From contig CAMYOK010000011.1 of the NCBI GenBank assembly GCA_947259995.1, forward strand, positions 62,001 through 126,000: a stretch of DNA of 64,000 nucleotides. Reading direction: 5' to 3'. A program made the position numbers and the translations under genes. The notes under the pieces were generated by a model. It was given only the letters and a program-made list of their open reading frames with translations, did no database searches and was not told the origin of the DNA. Shown here piece after piece: positions 18,197 through 26,740 of the stretch (its first letter is position 1; every line of letters starts with the position of its first letter). The stretch is from an uncultured Pseudomonadales bacterium (GTDB taxonomy: Bacteria; Pseudomonadota; Gammaproteobacteria; Pseudomonadales; Pseudohongiellaceae).

Positions 18197-18390
18197 GGAG
18201 TGGCAATTCCTGTGCTTTGGGCGAACTAGCCCTTGAAAAGAAAGCTAAATTCTACCACAGAGTCTGCGTGCATGACGCAACGCCACCACGGCATTCGCTT
18301 ATTCTAGATGGCTCCCTTAGACTGTTACACTTTGATGCCATTTTGAAACATCACAAACACCAGCATTACGCTCAGCTAAGGTGAACCGTC

Positions 18391-19155
18391 ATGACAGCTT
18401 CGAATGATCCGCATATCCACTACACGAAAAATCGTGGTGTTTTCATTTTGCAGATAGATCGCCCGGAGAAGAAAAACGCCCTAACTCAAGGTATGTATAC
18501 GGCGCTAGCGGAGGGGGTGAAGGCAGCAGACTCCGACCCCGAAGTGCGCGTCATCATGTTGCGTGGTACAGCGGACTGTTTCACCAGCGGCAATGACGTC
18601 AATGACTTTGTCAGCACACCAGAGAGCAATACCGAGCGCCCTTCTGTGGCATTCATGAAGGCCGTCGCACACGCTCGCAAACCCTTGGTCGCTGCCGTCA
18701 ACGGCCTTGCCATCGGCATTGGTACAACGATGCTCATGCACTGCGACCTTGTCTATGCCGCGCAGGATAGCTTTCTCCAACTGCCGTTTACCCGTTTAGG
18801 GCTTTGCCCCGAGGCTGGATCCAGCTTCTTAACGCCTAGCATCATGGGGCACCAAAGAGCCTCCGAATTACTCCTCTTAGGCGAACGCTTCTCCGCCGGC
18901 AAGGCAGCACAATATGGGCTTGTCAACGAAACCCTAGCAGCCGAGGAAGTCTTTGATTATGCGCTCACGAAGGCCCAGGAGCTCGCCGCATTGCCAAGCG
19001 AGGCAGTGCAGACCTCCAAGCATCTATTGAAGCGAAAGCAGGCGGAAGCGATAGACGAGACCATTGCATTAGAGCTAGTCAACTTCTCGAGACTTCTGCA
19101 AAGCCCTGAAGCTCAAGCCATCATGCAAGCATTCTTAGCGCGCAAAAAACCTTAA
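18391..19155 (+). CDS. Enoyl-CoA hydratase/isomerase family protein
   Basis: This is a 254-residue crotonase-fold enzyme acting on a CoA thioester. Oxyanion-hole glycines are visible in DCFTSGNDVNDF and in AVNGLAIGIGTTMLMHCD. One acidic residue sits at the usual position in RLGLCPEAGSSFLTP, a pattern nearer to enoyl-CoA isomerases and PaaG-like members than to two-glutamate hydratases. The exact substrate is open. It is a single gene; 11 bases separate it from the convergent J-protein gene, and a 194-base gap with no clear motif lies upstream. Confidence 0.88.
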   Translation: MTASNDPHIHYTKNRGVFILQIDRPEKKNALTQGMYTALAEGVKAADSDPEVRVIMLRGTADCFTSGNDVNDFVSTPESNTERPSVAFMKAVAHARKPLVAAVNGLAIGIGTTMLMHCDLVYAAQDSFLQLPFTRLGLCPEAGSSFLTPSIMGHQRASELLLLGERFSAGKAAQYGLVNETLAAEEVFDYALTKAQELAALPSEAVQTSKHLLKRKQAEAIDETIALELVNFSRLLQSPEAQAIMQAFLARKKP

Positions 19156-19166
19156 AATAGACACGG

Positions 19167-19922
19167 CTATTCGAGCAAATAGTCTCGTGCCTCGTTAATT
19201 TTCTTAGCGAGAAAGTCAGAACCGCCTCTGTCGGGATGCATTTTTTGCATAAGGCGGCGATGCGCTTGCACAATGTCATCTTTGCCGGCGTCCTCTCCTA
19301 AGCCTAGAATCTCGAGCGCCGTCCGTCGGTCCATAGCAGACTCGCTATTGCCTCCAGTGTCACGACCTGCCTGTTCCTCATAAGCTTGATTATTGTCGCG
19401 CCACTGGGTATGGGCGCGATCGAGATAGGCCTCTAACACCTGCAAAGAGTCTGCATCCTGTCGACACTCATCTGCTAACAATAACAGTTGCTCCAAAGAT
19501 AGCTGTGAAAGCGCTTGACCGGCAAACCGTCCTTCGAGCACCTCACCATCCATGTCCGCACTTTCATGCTGCAGAGTCATGTGCAAAAACCGCGTACGGA
19601 TACTAGAACTGTCCTGTGCCCCACTACTGCCATAGGCCGTTCGCGTCTTTGTTCGAAACATATTCCACAAGGGCAGCAAGCGCAAAACCAAATGCAGATT
19701 ACGCAGTAGAAATGTCCCAGCCACCATAATTGGCGCGATGATAAACGTCGGCGGAATACGACCTAACAAGATCAAAATGACGATGATCGTCAGCATCGTG
19801 GCTAGCAACAGAAGCAGGTTAAATTGTTTTTGATTTAGCGAGTAACGAATCGCCAGTTTGCGCAGGCCAATATAGGCAAACACTGGAATGAGGAGAATGA
19901 CAATATAGCGAAGTAAAAACAC
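19167..19922 (-). CDS. Membrane-anchored J-domain protein
   Basis: The protein has 251 residues. Three hydrophobic stretches fill residues 1-100 (IVILLIPVFAYIGL, LLLLLATMLTIIVILILLG, TFIIAPIMVAGTFLL). A J-domain closes the C-terminus (about 199-251), with the HPD triad at residues 229-231 in QKMHPDRGG. It would dock a DnaK chaperone at the inner membrane, as TIM14-like J-proteins do. The middle segment (FAGQALSQLSLEQLLLLADE) is a helical region often seen before such J-domains. It lies 38 bases after the VWA gene and is likely co-transcribed with it. Confidence 0.86.
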   Translation of the reverse strand: MFLLRYIVILLIPVFAYIGLRKLAIRYSLNQKQFNLLLLLATMLTIIVILILLGRIPPTFIIAPIMVAGTFLLRNLHLVLRLLPLWNMFRTKTRTAYGSSGAQDSSSIRTRFLHMTLQHESADMDGEVLEGRFAGQALSQLSLEQLLLLADECRQDADSLQVLEAYLDRAHTQWRDNNQAYEEQAGRDTGGNSESAMDRRTALEILGLGEDAGKDDIVQAHRRLMQKMHPDRGGSDFLAKKINEARDYLLE

Positions 19923-19960
19923 CTTAAACTCGAACCTCTTTAGGTCTCACTCGTCTCACG

Positions 19961-20674
19961 CTAGGAGCGCAGCTGCTGGGTTAAACGTTTCACCGCATCG
20001 TCTGCCTGCTGGCTGTGCTGTTCAAGCGCCTTGAACCCGCCACTGGCAAAGATCGCCACTGCTCGCAGCAATGCTCGCAACTGCGCCGCGCTGCTATTAT
20101 CAAACTGCGAATACGCGCCTTTAGAAAGCTTGGCCATTTGTTCAAACGTTTTACGGGCAACGGGATCTGCGCCCTCCTGGAACACAAATACCGGCACGTT
20201 CAATATACCGAGCTGGCCAGCAAGTTGACACAAAACATCGGTGTTTTCTTCCATGGCGTCACCCACATAAACAACACAATGTATTCTTTGTTGCTTATGC
20301 TCTTGCAGCGCATGGCGTAACACGCGTTCTATCTGGGTAGTGCCAGCTCTGCATTGAATCCCTGTCATCAAGCCTAGGAGATCTGTCGAGTTGCGACACC
20401 ATTGTGTTTTATAGAATTCGCCAAACCCACGAAAATAGCTCAGCTGAACCAACAAGCCACCAGCCTGCCCTGCCGCCAAAAACATTTCCGCTTGCAATTG
20501 ACTAGCTTGGTCCCAAGTTTGTTCGCGGCTAGCACTCGCATCCAGAGCGAAAAGCAAGCGCCCTAAGCCCTGCCCACTGTTTGCCTTGGGCAATGCTGCG
20601 ACTTTATTGAGAAATGCGCTCACTTGAGTGCTATTACTCACTTTCGATGAGAGATCTTTGCCGCTTTTAGACAT
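19961..20674 (-). CDS. VWA-domain protein
   Basis: This 237-residue cytoplasmic protein has one von Willebrand factor A domain (about residues 35-205). The metal-ion adhesion motif DxSxS is DASAS at residues 45-49, the threonine lies in STDLLGLM, and the third loop in YVGDAMEEN. No membrane helix is seen. VWA proteins of this kind scaffold protein complexes, often with an AAA ATPase or chaperone; here the neighbour is a membrane J-protein 38 bases downstream, which suggests they work together. Specific function is unknown. Confidence 0.8.
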   Translation of the reverse strand: MSKSGKDLSSKVSNSTQVSAFLNKVAALPKANSGQGLGRLLFALDASASREQTWDQASQLQAEMFLAAGQAGGLLVQLSYFRGFGEFYKTQWCRNSTDLLGLMTGIQCRAGTTQIERVLRHALQEHKQQRIHCVVYVGDAMEENTDVLCQLAGQLGILNVPVFVFQEGADPVARKTFEQMAKLSKGAYSQFDNSSAAQLRALLRAVAIFASGGFKALEQHSQQADDAVKRLTQQLRS

Positions 20675-20761
20675 GGCGGGCCACCTTCGGGGATTTTAAG
20701 CAAAAGGACTGAAACGAGATTGTCATGGTGCATAAGAAGCGTTGAGCTGACCTGACAATAA

Positions 20762-20785
20762 CTTGTATTGACCGAGCAATACAAG
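20762..20785 (-). terminator. Terminator of the tRNA-Leu transcript
   Basis: CTTGTATTG and CAATACAAG pair over nine bases around a six-base loop, followed on the minus strand by TTATTG. It lies nine bases beyond the CCA end of the tRNA. Confidence 0.7.
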
Positions 20786-20794
20786 CTGCCCCAC

Positions 20795-20879
20795 TGGTGC
20801 GGATGGGGAGACTCGAACTCCCACACCTCTCGATACTAGAACCTAAATCTAGCGCGTCTACCAATTCCGCCACATCCGC
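20795..20879 (-). tRNA. tRNA-Leu (anticodon UAG)
   Basis: On the minus strand the acceptor 5' arm GCGGATG pairs with CATCCGC, followed by discriminator A and an encoded CCA. The anticodon stem CTAGA/TCTAG encloses the loop TTTAGGT, giving anticodon TAG (UAG), which reads CUN leucine codons. A long variable arm (class II tRNA) follows, and the T-arm carries GTTCGAGTC. The length is 85 bases including CCA. It is a single tRNA, with its own promoter upstream and terminator downstream. Confidence 0.96.
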
Positions 20880-20966
20880 GTCGCGGGGCACTACTGTTTG
20901 GAGCAAGGCGCTCCAAGGTTTTCGGCAGCTTAAACAACACATCTGTGTAAGCGCGAAACGGGCGGC

Positions 20967-20994
20967 ATTATACCCGAAGCGCAGGACAAACCAA
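20967..20994 (-). promoter_or_regulatory. Promoter of tRNA-Leu with GC-rich discriminator
   Basis: On the minus strand a TTGGTT -35 box, a 16-base spacer and a perfect TATAAT -10 box are followed by GCCGCCCG. A GC-rich discriminator of this kind is typical of stable-RNA promoters under stringent control. Transcription would start about 80 bases before the tRNA. Confidence 0.75.
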
Positions 20995-21032
20995 GCCCTA
21001 ATATTAAGAAGTTACAAAATAGATTGATTTGT

Positions 21033-21812
21033 CTAGTTAGCCTGCATCGCCTCAATATTGTCTTGCAAGCGAATAATGGTCTGGTTTACCTGCAAACGGT
21101 AGGCATCGATCGACTCAACAGCCTCTTCTACATTCGCCATTCTATCTTGCAATCCGACCAAGGTGCTGTCGCCATTATTGAGGCTCGCACGGATATTAGC
21201 CATATCCTGAGCGACAGATTGAACACTTTGCATGCTAGCATTTAAACGAGTGATATTTGCCACAGCTTGCTCGACTTCGGTTTTTACGCGATTGAGCTCT
21301 ACCAAAGCATCTTGAGTTTGATTGGCATTACGCGAAATTAGCTGCGCTAGCGTCTCGGTTGTCTCGGTGTGCCCCTGACTAGCGTCTTGGAGCACCGCCA
21401 CTTTGCCCGTCACCTCATTCACGTCATTATTGGTTGAATTACGAGCCGCCCATAACTTGTCAATTTCAGAAAAATTGAAATCGAGTCGCTCAAGCACATT
21501 GGCTGTGGTCTCTTCTGCAGAGTCACCTACCAGCGCGAGTCGCCCTTCTAGATCCTCTAGGCGCATATTGGCCTGCCGCAAAGCATCAAGATTGTCTTGA
21601 TAGACGGTGTAGGCCAGATATGAGCCAGCGCCAATCGCGAGTGTGAGCAAACCAAGCATGACCCGTACAGGCCAAGTGCTCACTTTGACAGTTTCTCCGT
21701 AGCGAACACTAGGTTCGATCTCAGGCTGCCTGCGTTTATTCTGATGGTGCACCACTTCGTCTTTGGCCGGCACCATCGAGGGGATATCTAATAAATCGTC
21801 ATTATCTCTCAT
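21033..21812 (-). CDS. Single-pass membrane protein with coiled-coil, function unknown
   Basis: The protein has 259 residues: a charged cytoplasmic head of about 48 residues (with VHHQNKRRQPEIEP), one membrane helix near residues 49-70 (VMLGLLTLAIGAGSYLAYTV), then a long periplasmic region rich in D, N, L and V with heptad-like spacing (LDALRQANMRLEDLEGRLALV, VNEVTGKVAVLQDASQGHTE). That region predicts a long coiled coil. I do not recognise the family. The gene stands alone between tRNA-Leu and the divergent sodB. A structural or tethering role at the envelope is possible but only inferred from the shape. Confidence 0.75.
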   Translation of the reverse strand: MRDNDDLLDIPSMVPAKDEVVHHQNKRRQPEIEPSVRYGETVKVSTWPVRVMLGLLTLAIGAGSYLAYTVYQDNLDALRQANMRLEDLEGRLALVGDSAEETTANVLERLDFNFSEIDKLWAARNSTNNDVNEVTGKVAVLQDASQGHTETTETLAQLISRNANQTQDALVELNRVKTEVEQAVANITRLNASMQSVQSVAQDMANIRASLNNGDSTLVGLQDRMANVEEAVESIDAYRLQVNQTIIRLQDNIEAMQAN

Positions 21813-22008
21813 GTCGGCATTATCCTTTATATGCAGCTAATAGGTCTACACCGGTTTCAAGCACTTTGAGCTTCCTTGAAATACACAGCATTGTGGATTA
21901 TTCTCGCGGATTCTTTCTATTGCAATCAGGCAACGCAAATGCGGCTAAATCTTAGCTGTGAACGCCAAAAATGCAAGATATTCAACGAATCAATTAACTG
22001 AGGTTATT

Positions 22009-22602
22009 ATGAAATTAACATTGCCTGCTCTTCCCTATGCTCCCGAAGCATTGGAACCGCACATGTCAGCGGATACTTTTAGTTTTCACCACGGCAAGCA
22101 CCATAACGCTTATGTCGTTAAAGGCAATGAATTACTAGCAGACGCTGGCGTCGATGCAGACACTTTAGAGGCGCTCGTTCTTGAAGCAGCCAAAGTAGGC
22201 GGCGCGTTATTCAACAATGTCGGCCAATGCTACAACCATGAATTTTTCTGGAACAGCATGAGCCCAAATGGTGGCGGAGCTCCTAGTGGCGATATCGCTG
22301 CCAAAATCGACGCCGACTTCGGTAGCTTTGACAACTTCAAGAAAGAATTCGTCAATGGCGGCGTAACTCAGTTCGGTAGCGGCTGGGTATGGCTAGTATT
22401 GGAAAATGGCAAACTAAAGATCGCCAAAACAGCCAATGCAGAATCCCCACTAACAGCAGGAGCTACTCCTATTCTGGTCTGTGACGTGTGGGAACATGCC
22501 TATTATTTAGACTTCCAGAACCGTCGCCCCGACTTTTTGACGAGTTTTGTTGAAAATCTCGTAAACTGGGACTTCGCCAACAGCAATCTAGCCAAGGCAT
22601 AA
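22009..22602 (+). CDS. sodB: Superoxide dismutase, iron type
   Basis: SodB converts superoxide to hydrogen peroxide and oxygen in the cytoplasm. From the ATG at 22009 the protein has 197 residues and begins MKLTLPALPYAPEALEP; an upstream in-frame start would add 17 unlike-family residues. Metal ligands are visible: H27 (SFHHGKHHNAYV), H77 (QCYNHEFFW), D159 and H163 (CDVWEHAYYLDF). Gln at 73 (FNNVGQCYNH), rather than Gly there, indicates the iron form. A GAGGTT precedes the ATG. It stands alone, divergent from the coiled-coil gene. Confidence 0.96.
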   Translation: MKLTLPALPYAPEALEPHMSADTFSFHHGKHHNAYVVKGNELLADAGVDADTLEALVLEAAKVGGALFNNVGQCYNHEFFWNSMSPNGGGAPSGDIAAKIDADFGSFDNFKKEFVNGGVTQFGSGWVWLVLENGKLKIAKTANAESPLTAGATPILVCDVWEHAYYLDFQNRRPDFLTSFVENLVNWDFANSNLAKA

Positions 22603-22981
22603 GCTGGGTTTTCTCACTATTTTTGCGGGCAAATCATTTAAAAATACTGTTGCCTGTAATACAAAAAAAATAGGACACATTGCGCCTATTTTGGGCGATA
22701 CTGGGCCCGTTGATGCAGTTGAGCCGCAGCTTTCACAGGCTGTAGCTCACAGCTGAAAATAGCAAGAAGATGTGGACTTAATATCGTTTCACAAAGTTAC
22801 AATATGTTCACATTTAGTAGTTACGCAGGGGCATGACTTGAGGTAACCTTAGTTTTGTTCTTGCAACAAGTGGGCAGACTGTCGCACGTGGAGAGTGATA
22901 GTTCGGTAAGTAAAACTACCTTTTATCAGTGTGACGCCCATTAAAATCCTAGCAGCACATGTCAATTCAAGGAGAATTGAA
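22603..22981. other. Long leader region before the PHM-like gene
   Basis: This 379-base gap contains no gene I can support. A weak inverted repeat AAAATAGG/CCTATTTT (22667-22692) could end sodB transcription. A second imperfect one, TGAGC...GCTCA with inner AGC/GCT, lies near 22720-22750. The remaining sequence up to the strong ribosome site of the next gene is long enough for a regulated promoter or structured leader, but I see no known riboswitch. Confidence 0.5.
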
Positions 22982-23935
22982 ATGAAAAAAACAGTTTTGA
23001 CGACTTCTCTGCTCATGGCAGGCGTAAGCATGACTTTATCGTCAGCTTTCGCTGGTGTAGATCCATTGACTCAGGTCAAACCGGCTGACGCTGGCTGGGG
23101 GCTTAATGGCGCTCCAGACTACATCGTAGACGTACCAGCAGCATTGATTCCTGCAACTGGTGTACTTGACTACATCAATACAACTATCGACATGCCTTTC
23201 GAAGAAGAAAAGTGGGTTAAGTCTGTACAGTTTATCCCTGGTGATAAGCGCGTACTTCACCACCTTCTTTCTTATGTTGTGCCTGGTGATGACGCCGAGC
23301 ACGAATTTGACGAAGCCGATAACATCGACACAGTTGAATTCCTAGAAGGCTATGCTCCTGGTAAAGAAGATCCTACAACTTACCCAGAAGCTACTGGCGT
23401 TAAGATTCCTGTAGGCTCTGCAATCAGAATGTCTATTCACTACACTGCAATGGGCCAAGAAACAGAAGACGCAACTCGCGTTGGTCTTTGGTTCCATGAT
23501 GAGCAAGAAGATCTGAAAGCGTTCCGTACGTACTCAGTATCAGCTCGTGGTGGCCGTGAAGACGCTATCCTGATTCCACCAGGTGACATGAACTACGAAA
23601 TGTCAACTAACCACATCTTTGAAGAGGAAACTACTCTTTATAGCTTCCGTGCACACATGCACTACCGTGGTAAGTCAATGCGCGCAGCTGTGATCTACCC
23701 AGATCAAACTCGCGAAGAGATCATCAACGTTGCTAACTACAACTTCGGATGGCAGCCTACTTATCGTCTGGACGAGCCAATGACACTACCTGCGGGTTCA
23801 CGTGTTGTTGTTGAAGGTTCTTTCGATAACTCTCAGTACAACGTAGGTGTACCTGATCCATCTCAGCCAGCCCTTGGTGGTTTGCAGAGCTGGGACGAAA
23901 TGTTCATCGGATACTTCTCATATACTGATGAGTAA
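22982..23935 (+). CDS. Secreted PHM-like copper monooxygenase domain protein
   Basis: The protein has 317 residues. A signal peptide ends near AFA (residue 24). The rest matches copper type II monooxygenases related to peptidylglycine alpha-hydroxylating monooxygenase (PHM). All copper ligands expected from PHM are visible: H93-H94 (RVLHHLLSYV) and H153 (SIHYTAMG) for one site, H225 and H227 (RAHMHYRG) and M307 (SWDEMFIGY) for the other. GWQPTYRLDEPMTLPAGS and FDNSQYN-VGVPDP are family blocks I recall from environmental homologues. The start at 22982 has a strong AAGGAG site seven bases before it. A strong terminator follows, then the redoxin-cytochrome gene. The GGT/CGT/GTA-rich codon choice suggests high expression. 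Substrate unknown. Confidence 0.8.
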   Translation: MKKTVLTTSLLMAGVSMTLSSAFAGVDPLTQVKPADAGWGLNGAPDYIVDVPAALIPATGVLDYINTTIDMPFEEEKWVKSVQFIPGDKRVLHHLLSYVVPGDDAEHEFDEADNIDTVEFLEGYAPGKEDPTTYPEATGVKIPVGSAIRMSIHYTAMGQETEDATRVGLWFHDEQEDLKAFRTYSVSARGGREDAILIPPGDMNYEMSTNHIFEEETTLYSFRAHMHYRGKSMRAAVIYPDQTREEIINVANYNFGWQPTYRLDEPMTLPAGSRVVVEGSFDNSQYNVGVPDPSQPALGGLQSWDEMFIGYFSYTDE

Positions 23936-23950
23936 TCTGTGACTTAAAAA

Positions 23951-23984
23951 AAAAGGGGTTCGCGTTCGCGCGAACCCTTTTTTC
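23951..23984 (+). terminator. Strong intrinsic terminator after the PHM-like gene
   Basis: GGGTTCGCG and CGCGAACCC pair over nine bases around a TTCG loop, the stem is extended by A/T pairs, and TTTTTTC follows. It lies between the PHM-like gene and the redoxin-cytochrome gene, so the downstream gene is expressed at a lower level or from its own promoter. Confidence 0.9.
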
Positions 23985-24027
23985 TTGTTTTGAATTAAGT
24001 TTTTTCCGATCCACTGGAGTAGTTAAC

Positions 24028-24900
24028 ATGAAAATTTTAAAGTGCGTAGGCCTTTTGGCTGCGGTACTTGCTGGCTCACAATCATTCGCGGCACAAGAGC
24101 GAGTTGGTGATTTCAACCTGATTGACGAAACCGGTACTGCGCACCAGCTAAGCAAATACGGTTATCAGAAAGCGCTAGTTGTCATTTCTCAAGCGAATTC
24201 TTGCATTACTAACCAAGAGCTTTTTGGTGAGTATCGTATTCAACAGACAAAATGGGATAACGAGCAAATCAGCTTCGTTATGATGAACTCTTCTATCAAT
24301 GACAATCCAGCATCCGTTCGTCGTTGGAAGAATAGCTACAACCCAGACATGCCTGTACTAATCGATGACACACAGCTAGTTGCCGAGTTATTAGGCGTTA
24401 CTAAAGCGGGTGAAATCGTTGTTCTTGATCCAAACAGCATGTCTATTCTTTACCGTGGTCCTTTTGACACCCCTTCTCGTCAAGGTGAGCCAGGTACGAC
24501 ATTCTTAAAAGATACATTTGCAGCTATTGCCGCTGGCGAAGTTCGCGATCGTGACACTGTTGTAGTGGATTTCGAAGCACCAGAAAGCTGTGAACTTGAG
24601 TTCCCAGCAAAAATTACTAGTGCTGATGATGTTCCAGACTACGAAACAGAAGTTGCACCAGTATTGATCGAAAACTGTGTTGGTTGCCACATTGAAGGCG
24701 GCATTGGCCCGTTCGCAATGAATAGCCACCAGATGGTTCAGGGCTGGAGCCCAATGATGCGCGAAGTGATCATGACTAAGCGTATGCCTCCAATGAGCGT
24801 GGATCCAGAAATCCGCAGCTTTGAAAATGCTCGTACTATGTCTGTAGAAGACACACAGACATTGATTCATTGGATTAACGCAGGTGCGCCTCGCGAGTAA
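24028..24900 (+). CDS. Periplasmic redoxin-cytochrome c fusion protein
   Basis: The protein has 290 residues with a signal peptide (cleaved near residue 22). Residues about 23-175 form a thioredoxin/AhpC-type fold with a single cysteine, C59 in ANSCITNQELF; the CxxC pair of true thioredoxins is absent, as in the CPxxN redoxin subfamily I recall. Residues about 205-290 form a small heme c domain: CVGCH at 217-221, GPFAMNSHQMV, and MPPM at 253-256, a likely distal methionine. DTQTLIHWINAGAP closes it. It lies 92 bases after the PHM-like gene. In other phyla I recall redoxin, cytochrome and PHM domains in one chain, so the two products probably act as one complex, heme feeding copper. Confidence 0.82.
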   Translation: MKILKCVGLLAAVLAGSQSFAAQERVGDFNLIDETGTAHQLSKYGYQKALVVISQANSCITNQELFGEYRIQQTKWDNEQISFVMMNSSINDNPASVRRWKNSYNPDMPVLIDDTQLVAELLGVTKAGEIVVLDPNSMSILYRGPFDTPSRQGEPGTTFLKDTFAAIAAGEVRDRDTVVVDFEAPESCELEFPAKITSADDVPDYETEVAPVLIENCVGCHIEGGIGPFAMNSHQMVQGWSPMMREVIMTKRMPPMSVDPEIRSFENARTMSVEDTQTLIHWINAGAPRE

Positions 24901-24913
24901 TCGATGAAACATG

Positions 24914-24945
24914 AAAAAAGCCGTCCAATTGGACGGCTTTTTTTT
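24914..24945 (+). terminator. Intrinsic terminator after the redoxin-cytochrome gene
   Basis: GCCGTCC and GGACGGC pair around an AATT loop, with A-run before and eight T after. It is symmetric, so it can also end the convergent symporter transcript, whose stop lies about 30 bases away. Confidence 0.92.
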
Positions 24946-24973
24946 GCCTAAAATTTACTGCGGCTTTGCTCCT

Positions 24974-26425
24974 TTACTCTATACTTTCCTGCGCCTCTAA
25001 GCGCTCCTGCCAGTATTGCGCATTTTCAATACCCAATGCCGTAGGGTGGAACACAGGATCGATCCCCTGCGCTTTCTGAGCCTCGTAATCTGCTAAACAC
25101 TGGAAGGCTATCTTACTCAAAAAGAATATTGCGACTATATTCAGCCACGCCATAAGTCCAACCCCCGTATCCCCTAAGCTCCATGCCAACTCTGCCGTGT
25201 TTATTGTTCCGTAAACGACAGCAGAAATTACTGCAAACTTGAGTGCAGTATTCATCCAAGGGCGAGCGACAAATCGATTTATGTAGCTAACATTCGTTTC
25301 GGCAATATAGTAGTAAGCCAGAATCGTTGTAAACGCGAAGAAAAACAGAGCAACAGCAACGAATATATTACCAATGCCGGGCATCAATCCTTCTAAGGCC
25401 GCTTGTACATAACCAGGCCCGGCCCCGACACCCGCAACTCCAGTATAAATTGCATCTCCAGCCGCCGTCTCTACGTTATATAAGCCGGTTATCAGCAGCA
25501 TAAATCCCGTAGAAGAGCAGACAAAGATAGTATCGACGTAAACAGAGAATGCTTGCACTAAACCTTGTTTGGCAGGATGGCTGACAGAGGCGGCGGATGA
25601 GGCATGGGGCGCTGTGCCCTGCCCCGCTTCATTGGAGTAAACCCCACGGCGTACGCCCCACATGATCGCTAGCCCAAGGATTGCACCGAACGCCGAATCA
25701 ATGCCTAAAGCACTACTAATGATCAACCAAAACATCTCTGGCACACGGTCAATATTGATCAGAATAATGAACATGGCAACACAGATATAGGCGATTGCCA
25801 TAAAGGGGACAACGGCCGAAGCAAAAAGTGCTATACGACGCAAACCACCGAAAATAATGAAAGCGAGTAATAACGCCAATATAACGGCTGTAATAGAAGT
25901 ATCGATATTGAATGCCGTGCTGACACTATCGGCAATGGCATTGGCTTGTACACCGGGGAGCAATAGCCCGCAAGATACGATCGTAGTAAACGCAAATACC
26001 CAAGCATAACGCTTCATGCCTAAGCCTTTTTCTATGTAGAACGCCGGACCGCCGCGATACTCGCCGTTGATCTTCTCTTTGTATATTTGCCCGAGGGTCG
26101 ATTCGACAAATGCTGAACTTGCCCCTAGAAATGCGACTACCCACATCCAAAACAATGCACCTGGCCCGCCGAAAGTAATAGCAGTAGCAACACCGGCGAT
26201 ATTCCCAGTCCCCACTCGCCCCGCGAGTGTCATACTCAATGCCTGAAAGGGTGATATCCCTGTTGCTGATACCTTGCCTTGGAAAATAAGCCGAATCATT
26301 TCTCTAAAATGACGGATCTGCAGGAAGCGACCACGTATGGAGAAAAATAGGCCAGCCCCTAGGCAAAGAAACACTAGTGCTGGGCTCCAAACAATTGCAT
26401 TTATCTGACCAAACAACTCACTCAT
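24974..26425 (-). CDS. Sodium:alanine/glycine symporter (AGCS family)
   Basis: This inner-membrane carrier takes up alanine or glycine with sodium. From the ATG at 26425 it has 483 residues with about ten hydrophobic segments. Family blocks are visible: GTGNIAGVATAITFGGPGALFWMWVVAFLG, ESTLGQIYKE, FIEKGLG-like AFYIEKGLGMKRYAW, and RRGVYSNEAGQGTAPHASS. An earlier in-frame start at 26473 would add 16 residues and cannot be excluded. The specific substrate is not readable. It is a single gene, convergent with the redoxin-cytochrome gene and upstream of the unknown-protein cluster. Confidence 0.92.
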   Translation of the reverse strand: MSELFGQINAIVWSPALVFLCLGAGLFFSIRGRFLQIRHFREMIRLIFQGKVSATGISPFQALSMTLAGRVGTGNIAGVATAITFGGPGALFWMWVVAFLGASSAFVESTLGQIYKEKINGEYRGGPAFYIEKGLGMKRYAWVFAFTTIVSCGLLLPGVQANAIADSVSTAFNIDTSITAVILALLLAFIIFGGLRRIALFASAVVPFMAIAYICVAMFIILINIDRVPEMFWLIISSALGIDSAFGAILGLAIMWGVRRGVYSNEAGQGTAPHASSAASVSHPAKQGLVQAFSVYVDTIFVCSSTGFMLLITGLYNVETAAGDAIYTGVAGVGAGPGYVQAALEGLMPGIGNIFVAVALFFFAFTTILAYYYIAETNVSYINRFVARPWMNTALKFAVISAVVYGTINTAELAWSLGDTGVGLMAWLNIVAIFFLSKIAFQCLADYEAQKAQGIDPVFHPTALGIENAQYWQERLEAQESIE

Positions 26426-26740
26426 GCTCGCATTCCCGATTATTGTTTTGGAATAAAGTACCGAGAGTACCACATTGTTTTAAGTTTTCGGCCAATGGCT
26501 AGAGCTCCCTACTGCCTCAGCGAGACAATCGCGCAAACCACGCTTCTATTTACGAACCAAGCAACGTTGGAATCTACGCCAAGCTAATGCAAATCCAGCC
26601 CACTGCGGCATCGGCTGTAAGCGTGTGGCGTTTCTGTGGCTGCTAAAGTAAAGAGCGGATTGTTTCGACCTATGATGTCGGGTACAAGATCGTGCTAGCG
26701 TTTAAGTGAAGTTGTTGGACTCTTTGGCTTATTGTGCAGA
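26426..26740. other. Gap with no recognised element
   Basis: This 315-base stretch separates the symporter gene from the end of the paralogous secreted-protein gene, both on the minus strand. I looked for a glycine riboswitch because of the symporter and did not recognise its conserved core. No hairpin with a T-run stands out. Confidence 0.4.

Larger units (their letters stand above)
20675..21032. other. Gene-free stretch holding the tRNA-Leu unit
   Basis: This 358-base gap has no protein gene. It holds a complete stable-RNA unit on the minus strand: promoter, leader, tRNA-Leu and terminator, each listed separately. A seven-base-pair hairpin (TTGGAGC...GCTCCAA, 20898-20916) lies in the tRNA leader and may be a processing signal. 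Confidence 0.7.

Noticed and set aside
22667-22692. Inverted repeat AAAATAGG/CCTATTTT after sodB as a terminator
   Set aside because: AT-rich with a 10-base loop and no T-run; only mentioned in the gap entry.
26426-26740. A possible glycine or alanine riboswitch before the symporter
   Set aside because: I looked for the conserved core of the glycine riboswitch and did not see it; also the region is partly the end of another transcript.
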